From DATLFI01 sp035524895 (GTDB lineage: Bacteria > Acidobacteriota > Thermoanaerobaculia > Multivoradales > Multivoraceae): DNA of 20,462 nt. The position numbers and the translations under genes were made by a program. The stretch is from positions 1-20,462 of the forward strand of contig DATLFI010000042.1 of the NCBI GenBank assembly GCA_035524895.1, read 5' to 3'. Below, piece after piece: positions 1-10,097 of the stretch (position 1 is the first letter of the stretch; the number at the start of each line of letters is the position of its first letter). The notes under the pieces were generated by a model, which ran no database searches, had not been told where the DNA came from, and saw only the letters and a program-made list of their open reading frames with translations.

Positions 1-813
1 GAAGCGGTCCCCGTCCTCGCTGGTCGCTCGGCAGAGCTCGCTGAACAGGTCGCTGCCGTCGTTGCCGTTCGCGCGCCGCCCGTGCACCTGCTCGGAGAAG
101 TAGCGCTCGAGGAAGCGACGCCCGCGCATGCCGCGCCAATAGGCGAAGGGCGGCACCTCGTGCTTGAGGAGGGCGATCGAGGCTTGGACCGCATCGACGA
201 AGGAGCGGTTGAGCCGATCGGCGGCGGTGCCGAGCGGTACGCCCAAGAAGACGTCGGCGGCAAGGTCGAGCGTGAGCTGCTTGATCGCGGGGTAGAAGCG
301 AAAGCCCGGCCGGTCGTCCCATGAGCTGATCCCGCGCTCGATCAGCGGGTTCATGCGCTCGAGGTAGCCGCGCATCGCCTCGGCGCGGAACGCGGTCTGC
401 ATGATCCGGCGATGAAAGCGATGCTCGTCGAAGTCGCGCAGCATCAGGCCCCGCGCGAACAGCTCGCCGATCGCGTGGTGCCAGCCCATCCTGCTCGAGA
501 AGTTCTTGTCGCGGTCGAGCAGCACCTCGCGCACGAGATCCGGCTCGCCGACGACGAGCACCGGATGCCCGAAGAGTTGGATGCGGAAGCTCGCACCGTG
601 ACGCGATGCCATGCGCCCAACCAGATCCTTCGCGTCGCGCACGAAGGCCAGGGTATGGCCGATCACCGGGCGCCCTGGCTCGCCGGGCACTGGGCCGAGC
701 TCGCGGCTGGGCGCCGCCGGGAGGCGCACCGCATCGGCGAGCGGAGTGCCGCCACGGCAGCACGCAGCGGTCGCGAGCTGGAGGTCGTTGGGCCGACTGG
801 AGAGCTGCGTCAT
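1..813 (-). CDS. Cytochrome P450, N-terminal part (truncated by window edge)
   Basis: Heme-thiolate monooxygenase; substrate unknown. An uninterrupted frame of 271 codons runs from ATG at 813 to the window edge. A proline-rich opening 'GPVPGEPGRPVIGH' (about residues 40-53) is the usual bacterial P450 entry. It is followed by the beta-1 stretch 'FRIQLFGHPVLVVGEPDLV', the B'/C-helix region 'RDFDEHRFHRRIMQTAF' (compare the W/H-x-x-x-R heme-propionate contact helix), and 'DLFSELCRATSEDGDRF' just before where the I helix should begin. The I-helix AGxDT, ExxR and Cys heme-ligand motifs lie outside the window and were not seen. The frame is open upstream to a TAA near 922 but offers no better start codon. 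It sits 167 bp downstream of the glycosyltransferase on the same strand. Family assignment is confident; subfamily is not. Confidence 0.88.
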   Translation of the reverse strand, partial: MTQLSSRPNDLQLATAACCRGGTPLADAVRLPAAPSRELGPVPGEPGRPVIGHTLAFVRDAKDLVGRMASRHGASFRIQLFGHPVLVVGEPDLVREVLLDRDKNFSSRMGWHHAIGELFARGLMLRDFDEHRFHRRIMQTAFRAEAMRGYLERMNPLIERGISSWDDRPGFRFYPAIKQLTLDLAADVFLGVPLGTAADRLNRSFVDAVQASIALLKHEVPPFAYWRGMRGRRFLERYFSEQVHGRRANGNDGSDLFSELCRATSEDGDRF

Positions 814-980
814 GATCTTCGCTGGTTCTCGGGAGCTCTCGTCGTGGCGACCAGGCTCGAGGCTGCTGACACTATCGCGGGCCTTCCTGGCTCTCGGGGA
901 GCGCTCGGAGAGGCTCGGGCATTAGCATCGCTTCCGCTCGGCTTTCATGGCGTCCAGCGCCTCGGGCCACCTGTGCGTCG

Positions 981-1913
981 TCACGCTGGCTCTCCGCGCC
1001 ACGCCCCGAGGCTGTCTTCGAGGCGGTACTCCCAGCGTTCGGGGAGCTCGGCGAGGACGGCAGGCTGCTCGTCGACATCCGCGGGCGGTGCGCCGGTCGA
1101 GGCGCTCGGCCACAGTCCTTCAGCGACGAGCTCGGTGCGCAGAGCGCGCCAGTAGTCCTCGGGCCGGTGGTCGCGTGCCGAGAAGCCCTGCGCGACGCTT
1201 TCGGCGATCGCCGCCTCCCGTCGCCACGAGGCCGCGGTGGGAGAGGCACCTAGCCATTCGGCCCGTGCGACAGTCTTGCGGAGGTAGTTCTGGGGGCACA
1301 GCGCCCGATACCGGAACACCGGTCTCGACAGATAGACCGGCATCTCGCCTCGGCGGTGCGCGACGTAGCGCAGGAACCTCGTCGGAGACCGCATCAGGAG
1401 CGCGAGTGGCGCATAGCCCAGGTCGAAGCCGTCCCCCCGCACCTGGATGTACGGCCGGTTGCGGACGAGCCTGCGACGGAACTCGAGATGGAAGGCCTGG
1501 CGGCGGCCGAGTAGGCTCAGGAACGGCAGCCGAAACATGTCGGCCGCCGGGAACCGCGCGGGCAGCGACTGCAGCTCGGCGGTCGTCGCCTCGTGGAGGA
1601 TCTCGTTGGCCTGCAGGTAAAAGCACCACTCGCCGCGGCAGCGCCGGCGCTGCCGCTCGCTCGCGAGGCGTATCGTGCTTGCGAAGTCTCTGCCCGGCGG
1701 CCACGGGTCGCGGACCAGGTCGACCCGCGGCTCGACGGCGGCGAGGGTCTCGAGGGCCTCCCAGGTACCGTCGCTGGATCCGCCATCGCTCACCATGACC
1801 TCGTCGCACACGGGCAGCGCGGCCCGGATGGCTTCGAGGACCGGGTAGCCAAAGCGGGCGGCATCCTTGACGACGAGGAAGCCGGAGACGGAGGGCGTGG
1901 CCGAAGTAGCCAG
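981..1913 (-). CDS. Family 2 glycosyltransferase, probable CTG start
   Basis: Likely a cytoplasmic or membrane-associated GT-A fold transferase using a nucleotide sugar; the acceptor is unknown. The N-terminus reads 'SVSGFLVVKDAARFGYPVLE', then 'VCDEVMVSDGGSSDGTWE', the nucleotide-sugar binding region of GT2 enzymes. 'WCFYLQANEILHE' stands where the DxD motif usually lies (here QANE). The frame is 310 codons from CTG at 1913 to TGA at 981-983. A strong Shine-Dalgarno (GGGAGGA, minus strand, 1921-1927) lies 7 nt before that CTG, and an in-frame TGA at 1917-1919 bars any earlier start. No ATG or GTG precedes the conserved 'SGFLVVKD' block. The first standard start is GTG at 1811, which would delete the first beta strand. 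A sequencing frameshift near 1913 is the alternative explanation. Family confident, start less so. Confidence 0.8.
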   Translation of the reverse strand: MATSATPSVSGFLVVKDAARFGYPVLEAIRAALPVCDEVMVSDGGSSDGTWEALETLAAVEPRVDLVRDPWPPGRDFASTIRLASERQRRRCRGEWCFYLQANEILHEATTAELQSLPARFPAADMFRLPFLSLLGRRQAFHLEFRRRLVRNRPYIQVRGDGFDLGYAPLALLMRSPTRFLRYVAHRRGEMPVYLSRPVFRYRALCPQNYLRKTVARAEWLGASPTAASWRREAAIAESVAQGFSARDHRPEDYWRALRTELVAEGLWPSASTGAPPADVDEQPAVLAELPERWEYRLEDSLGAWRGEPA

Positions 1914-1920
1914 GAGTCAA

Positions 1921-1927
1921 TCCTCCC
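1921..1927 (-). promoter_or_regulatory. Shine-Dalgarno deciding the glycosyltransferase start
   Basis: Minus-strand GGGAGGA, 7 nt upstream of CTG at 1913. It is the only strong ribosome-binding site near the 5' end of the glycosyltransferase frame and supports CTG rather than GTG at 1811. Confidence 0.5.
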
Positions 1928-1976
1928 ACGCCTTTACGAGGTCGCGGTGGTTTCGCAGAACTGCTCCTCCGGGTAG

Positions 1977-2213
1977 GCGAGGGCGCGGTGGCCAGCTCGC
2001 GCTCGCAGGGCTGCTCCGTCTGCGGGGCTGAGCGGGTACACCTTCGAGCCGCCGGCTGGCTCGATCTACGAGGTCTTGAAGCTGCACCGGGCCGAAGAGT
2101 ACTAGCGCCTCCTGTTCGACGCCGAGTGCCGGCGCGCCCTCCACGAGCTCGGCGGCACCGATGGGCTCTTGCGCTTCGGGTACGAGAGCTCGAAGGAGCG
2201 GTGGCAGGAGTAG
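1977..2213 (+). pseudogene. Decayed plus-strand coding remnant, function not recognised
   Basis: A plus-strand frame with strong G/C at third codon positions is interrupted by TAG at 2103-2105 and ends at TAG 2211-2213. From 2037 it reads 'YTFEPPAGSIYEVLKLHR', 'AEEY', stop, then 'RLLFDAECRRALHELGG' and 'TDGLLRFGYESSKERWQE'. This looks like the tail of a real protein, while frames on the other strand look like shadows. The same frame upstream has another TAG at 1974, before which 'LYEVAVVSQNCSSG' is also codon-biased. A neighbouring frame between about 1977 and 2036 has better third-position bias, so a frameshift is likely as well. I do not recognise the family. Single-base sequencing error at 2103 (TAG for GAG or CAG) is the main alternative to true decay. 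It occupies most of the 313-bp gap between the glycosyltransferase and the MaoC-like gene. Confidence 0.42.
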
Positions 2214-2226
2214 CGTCGCGCGCCCG

Positions 2227-3099
2227 CTACGCTAGCTCCGCCCACCCGTCGTCGAGGACCCGCGCGCCCCCGTCCGAGGTCGCCTCGAACGCGACGCCGG
2301 CACCGTGGTGCTCGGCCGACAGAGGGCCGACACTCACCCGCAGTACCGACCCCGGCAGGACCGGGGCGGCGAAGCGACCCGCGAGACGCAGCAGGCGCCG
2401 GAAGTCTGCACACCCGCGACGCTCCACCACGGCGAGACCGGCGAGTGCCCAAGTCGCCGTTCCGTGCAGCAGGATGTCGGCGAGCCCCGCACGCAGTGCG
2501 ACGCGCCTCTCGGTGTGGATCGGGTTCCAGATCGCCGAGCACTCGGTGTACACGTGGGGCAGCCAGCGTGCGATCGGGATCTCGACGTCGTCGGAAGAGC
2601 CCGAGCGCTCGCCGCTCGAAGGGATCGGCGGCGGCTGGGCAACGGCGTGGTCGGGTCCTTCGACCGCCACCCCTCGGTAGATGGAGGTGCTCCACGACGA
2701 CACCAGTGGCTCGCCGTTGGCCTCGTCCTCGGTCTCGAGCAGGCAGCGCACCAGTGCCCCCGCAGAGGTGGCGCGCACCGCCATCACCCGGCAGCCCGTG
2801 CGCACGGTCGCGTCCGGACGAATCGGCGCGTGGAACGTCGAGTCCTGCGCGACGTGCACGCCGCGCAGCGTCTCCTCGGGATCCAGGCCCAGGATCCGGC
2901 GCGCCGCCGGGTCGCTTACCACCTGCCACTCGAGCGAAGCGCAGAGCTGCGGCAGCGCGGCGAAGCGCGGATCGGCGTCGTTGAGCAAGGTCGGATCGTC
3001 GACGCCGAGCCCGGCGGCGTAGGCGAGGATCTGTCGCGTGGACACCGTCGTGACGCGGTGCCCGAGCTCCTCGCCGACGGCGTCGCTGCGAACCGGCAC
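2227..3099 (-). CDS. MaoC-like acyl dehydratase (double hotdog), catalytic Asp replaced
   Basis: 290 residues, the size of two fused hotdog domains. The N-terminal half ('GVDDPTLLNDADPRFAALPQ') resembles the MaoC-like N domain. The C-terminal half carries 'YTECSAIWNPIHTE' (about residues 180-195) and 'LADILLHGTATWAL', the hydratase-2 signature region. Hydratases that hydrate trans-2-enoyl-CoA normally have S-G-D-x-N-P-x-H. Here the Asp position is Ile (A-I-W-N-P-I-H) while the Asn, Pro and His remain. Activity as a hydratase is therefore doubtful; it may act in acyl-CoA binding or a related reaction (inference). GTG start at 3099, 18 nt after the TGA of the acyl-CoA ligase, with that TGA in frame directly upstream, so the start must lie here. 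Co-transcription with the ligase suggests a shared acyl-CoA substrate. Confidence 0.8.
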   Translation of the reverse strand: MPVRSDAVGEELGHRVTTVSTRQILAYAAGLGVDDPTLLNDADPRFAALPQLCASLEWQVVSDPAARRILGLDPEETLRGVHVAQDSTFHAPIRPDATVRTGCRVMAVRATSAGALVRCLLETEDEANGEPLVSSWSTSIYRGVAVEGPDHAVAQPPPIPSSGERSGSSDDVEIPIARWLPHVYTECSAIWNPIHTERRVALRAGLADILLHGTATWALAGLAVVERRGCADFRRLLRLAGRFAAPVLPGSVLRVSVGPLSAEHHGAGVAFEATSDGGARVLDDGWAELA

Positions 3100-3117
3100 G
3101 CCCGCCGCGGAGCGCCG

Positions 3118-4722
3118 TCAGCGGCGCGCCGCCCGCTCCTGCTCTACCAGCACGCGTCGCAGGATCTTGCCCGAGGCGGACTTCGGGATCTGGTCGACGA
3201 ACTCGACCCGCCGCAGCTTCTTGTGCGGCGCGACTTTGGCCGCGATGTAGGCCTGGATGTCCTCGATCAGCTCCTGGTCCGACTTCGCTCGACGCGCCTC
3301 GGGCTTGAGCACGATGAAGCCCTTCGGCACCTCGCCCGCCTCCTCGTCGGGGCTCGGCACCACCGCCGCGTCGGCGATGGCGGGGTGGCCCATCAGGTAA
3401 TCCTCGAGCTCGGCCGGCGCGACCTGGAAGCCCTTGTACTTGATGAACTCCTTGAGCCGGTCGTGGATGCGGTAGTAGCCCTCTTCGTCCACCGTGGCGA
3501 CGTCGCCGGTGCGTAGCCAGCCGTCCGCGGACAGACACTCGTCGGTGGCCTCGCGATTGTTGAGGTAGCCCTTCATCACCTGCGGACCGCGGATGTACAG
3601 CTCGCCCTGCTCGTTCGGCCCCAGCTCCTTCCCGCTCACGATGTCGATGATCTTGCACTCGGTGTTGGGGATCGACACCCCCACCGTGTCGACCTTGATG
3701 CGGCCGGGGTACGGGCTGGTGTGGGTGACGGGGCTGGTCTCGGTGAGGCCGTAGCCCTGCTTGACCACGCAGTGGAGGCGATTCTTCACCGCTTGCGCCA
3801 GGTCGAGCCCGAGCGGTGCCGCGCCCGAGTTGAGGAACTTGAGCGACGAGAGGTCGTAGTTCGACACGTTCGGATGCTTGGCGAGCCCGACCAGGATCGG
3901 CGGCACCACGTAGCCGATGGTGACCTTGTGATCCTGGATCAGCCGGCAGAACTCTTCGAGGTCGAACCGCGGCATGGTGATCACAGTCGAGCCGCGGGAC
4001 AGCGAGGCCGCCTGGATCACCGTCATGCCGTAGCTGTGGAAGAACGGCAGCACACCGATCAGGGTCTCGTGATCGTCGACCTCGTCGAGGTCGTGGGTCT
4101 GGCAGATGTTCGCCACCAGGTTGCGGTGGGTCAGCATCACGCCCTTCGGCTTGCCGGTGGTGCCGCTCGAGTACGGTAGGGCGATGACGTCCTCCGCGGG
4201 GTCGATCGCCACTGGACGCAGCGTGGCCGGATCGGTCGCCAGCAGCGCCGCGAACGGCGTCGCACCCGGAGCCTCGCCGAACACGAAGATCTCGTCGACC
4301 TTCTGGCCTTCGGCTGCTGCGAGCTCGGCGGCGGCGCGCGCCGCCTCGAGCAGCGGCGGCACGGTCACCAGCAGGCGAGCACCGGCATCCTTGATCTGGA
4401 ACGCCAGCTCGCCGGGGGTGTAGAGCGGGTTGGCGGTGGTGCAGGTGCCGCCGGCGAGCGCGGTGCCGAAGAACGCGAACGCGTACTCGGGGACGTTCGG
4501 CGAGTAGATCGCTGTTGTCTGTCCCTTGCCGAAGCCGCGCGCCTGCAACCCGGCGGCGGTGCGGCGGATGTACTCGCGGAGCTGGTCGTAGGTGTAGCTG
4601 CGGCCGCTCGGTCCATCGATCAGCGCCTGGCGCGAGCCGTAGCTCGCGGTCTCCCGCATCAGGTAGTCGGGGAGGGAGAGGTTCGGAATCTCGACGTCGG
4701 GGAACGGGCTCTTGAAGATCAT
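3118..4722 (-). CDS. 4-coumarate--CoA ligase-like acyl-CoA synthetase (AMP-forming)
   Basis: ANL-superfamily enzyme activating a carboxylic acid through an acyl-adenylate to its CoA thioester in the cytosol. It has 534 residues, the full family length. In order: the P-loop 'YSSGTTGKPKGVMLTHRN' (about residue 183), 'GYGLTETSPVTH' (about 323), the hinge-region 'DGWLRTGDVATVDEEGYY' with 'DRLKEFIKYKGFQVAPAELE', and the C-terminal catalytic lysine in 'PKSASGKILRRVL' (about 515-527). All key motifs are intact. ATG at 4722 is preceded by GGAG with 6-nt spacing. The layout most resembles 4CL and 4CL-like fatty acyl ligases. The substrate (aromatic acid or medium/long-chain acid) cannot be decided from the sequence. 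Linked downstream to the MaoC-like protein and more loosely to a P450, which would fit an acyl or aromatic-acid pathway (inference). Confidence 0.92.
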   Translation of the reverse strand: MIFKSPFPDVEIPNLSLPDYLMRETASYGSRQALIDGPSGRSYTYDQLREYIRRTAAGLQARGFGKGQTTAIYSPNVPEYAFAFFGTALAGGTCTTANPLYTPGELAFQIKDAGARLLVTVPPLLEAARAAAELAAAEGQKVDEIFVFGEAPGATPFAALLATDPATLRPVAIDPAEDVIALPYSSGTTGKPKGVMLTHRNLVANICQTHDLDEVDDHETLIGVLPFFHSYGMTVIQAASLSRGSTVITMPRFDLEEFCRLIQDHKVTIGYVVPPILVGLAKHPNVSNYDLSSLKFLNSGAAPLGLDLAQAVKNRLHCVVKQGYGLTETSPVTHTSPYPGRIKVDTVGVSIPNTECKIIDIVSGKELGPNEQGELYIRGPQVMKGYLNNREATDECLSADGWLRTGDVATVDEEGYYRIHDRLKEFIKYKGFQVAPAELEDYLMGHPAIADAAVVPSPDEEAGEVPKGFIVLKPEARRAKSDQELIEDIQAYIAAKVAPHKKLRRVEFVDQIPKSASGKILRRVLVEQERAARR

Positions 4723-4848
4723 CGGGCTCTCCGGGTTCGGCTACGACGTGCGACGGGACGAAGACGTGGCTGATGCGTGGCGATGGGCGAGAGCGGCCGA
4801 GCATAGCGAGTCGCTCGGGGGGAGGCTCGGGTATCAGCCCGCGCTCGC

Positions 4849-8850
<4,002 letters not shown>

Positions 8851-8909
8851 CGTGGGCTGGGACGATGGTATCAGCCGGCACCGGCCGGCGGGGTGCACCT
8901 TCGGCGCCC

Positions 8910-9242
8910 AGCAGCCCGTGGTGGAACCCCCGTGGGCTGCGTTGGGAGCGCCGTGGGGCCGTATGCTCATGCGGTGCGCGGGGAAGGTCCTTCGCCTGCA
9001 GCGGCTCTACCGGCGGCTCGGCGTTGGCGCGCGAGCGGTGGCGATGCTGGGTCACACGCTTCGCGAGCGCAACACCGCAGACGGCCCCACGCCGCCCCAA
9101 CCGCTTGGGGCGCGGGGGTTTGCGGCCGCTGGCTACGTTGGGCCTCCTGCACGATGTCACCGCATCGCGTTCGTCGGCCACGCCTTGCCAGCGACCGCAG
9201 ATCCCCGCGCGCAGCCTCACGCGGGTTTCACCACGGGCTGCT
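8910..9242. mobile_element. Repeat element copy A with 20-bp terminal inverted repeats (MITE-like)
   Basis: The left end AGCAGCCCGTGGTGGAACCC (8910-8929) is matched in inverted orientation by 9223-9242 with one mismatch, and similarity continues about 12 bp inward. The enclosed 333 bp have no transposase. The stretch 9044-9242 recurs, inverted, at 20201-20462: the first 55 bp (9044-9098) are identical, then copy B carries about 63 bp extra, then some 140 bp match with five substitutions. A 66-codon ORF starts at 9044 but appears non-coding, because all five substitutions between copies change its amino acids. No clear target-site duplication is visible at the flanks (CGGCGCCC left, AGCGCGCG right). 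A non-autonomous transposon is the best reading. An older compound of two inverted repeat fragments is an alternative. It covers most of the 431-bp gap between dnaE and the 9282 gene. Confidence 0.6.
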
Positions 9243-9281
9243 AGCGCGCGAAGCGCGGGACGCGTGGCGGGAGCTGCCGAG

Positions 9282-10073
9282 GTGAGCGGGGAAGCGGAAG
9301 TCTCGGCCGCGCTGGCTCGCCTGGAGCGCGGCGCCCGACTGCTGCTCGAGCGCCACTTCTTTCTGCTGTTCAGTCACCACACGCGCTTCGCCAACCCGCT
9401 CGTGCCCGAGGAGCGCGAGCGACTGCGTTCGGCCCCGTGGATCACCGACGAGGCGATCCACTTGGTCGTCGAGGAGGTTCTGCTGGCCGGCGCCGCCAGA
9501 CGCTGCGCCGCCGGTGCGCCGCCCTCGATCTTCTTTCCGGTGCCGCTGGCGCGCTCTATAGCCGGGGGCGAGCGGTTGGAGGCAGCGCTGGAACGCTTCC
9601 ACTACGAGCTGATCCACGTCGACCAGGACCACCGCTGGACTTGGCGCGGCGCCTCCGTGGCGTCCCGCACGCGGGAGTTCTTCCTGGAGCACACCCGCTG
9701 GGAGCCGTCCCTCGCGCGCTTCGTCTTCGAGTTTCGGGTGAACGATCAGTGGTGGGACAAGAGCTACCTCGAGGCCGAGGTGACGCCGTTCCTCGCCGTC
9801 GCGCTCGAGGAAGCGGACGACGAGGTCCGCGTCGTGCTCCAGGACGGCCGGCGGGTCGCGGTGCCGAGCGGCGAGAGCTGTCGCCTCGACCAGCGGGAAC
9901 GCCTCTACCTCCCGTGCGCGCAGGTCGCGGAGGCGCTGTGCACCGAGGCGCTCCGCTTCCGCCTGCTGCGCGGTGCAGACGAGAGCCTCCGCACGATCGC
10001 GATCGGCGACCGCCGCGTGCCGTTGCTCGGCGCCAAGAGCGCCGCCTCGGGCGCGCCCCGACCTCCCGGCTGA
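9282..10073 (+). CDS. Conserved-looking hypothetical protein, cytoplasmic
   Basis: Not recognised. 263 residues from GTG at 9282, chosen because GGGAG lies 8 nt upstream; GTG at 9264 is an in-frame alternative, and the frame stays open back through the repeat element. No signal peptide or membrane segment. The N-terminus is helical and aromatic ('LLERHFFLLFSHHTRFANP'). The middle has charged and tryptophan-rich segments ('HVDQDHRWTWRGASVASR', 'RVNDQWWDKSYLEAEVTP'). The C-terminus looks like a small beta domain ('EVRVVLQDGRRVAVPSGESC', 'IAIGDRRVPLLGAK'). Third-position G/C bias is strong and no shadow frame competes. It is divergent from dnaE across the repeat element and convergent with the WD40 gene (11 bp between stop codons). 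The closing residues 'AASGAPRPPG' look like a disordered tail. Confidence 0.78.
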   Translation: MSGEAEVSAALARLERGARLLLERHFFLLFSHHTRFANPLVPEERERLRSAPWITDEAIHLVVEEVLLAGAARRCAAGAPPSIFFPVPLARSIAGGERLEAALERFHYELIHVDQDHRWTWRGASVASRTREFFLEHTRWEPSLARFVFEFRVNDQWWDKSYLEAEVTPFLAVALEEADDEVRVVLQDGRRVAVPSGESCRLDQRERLYLPCAQVAEALCTEALRFRLLRGADESLRTIAIGDRRVPLLGAKSAASGAPRPPG

Positions 10074-10079
10074 CGAGCA

Positions 10080-10097
10080 GCGCCTCAGTCGAGGCGC
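10080..10097. terminator. Hairpin between convergent genes, possible bidirectional terminator
   Basis: A perfect 7-bp stem GCGCCTC / GAGGCGC with loop AGTC lies exactly between the convergent hypothetical and WD40 genes and includes the WD40 stop codon. There is no T tract on either side, so termination is inferred from position and structure only. Confidence 0.4.

Noticed and set aside
8851..8970. 40-residue N-terminal extension of DnaE
   Set aside because: Non-conserved, starts inside the repeat element, and ATG 8850 lies immediately before the conserved PHP motif.
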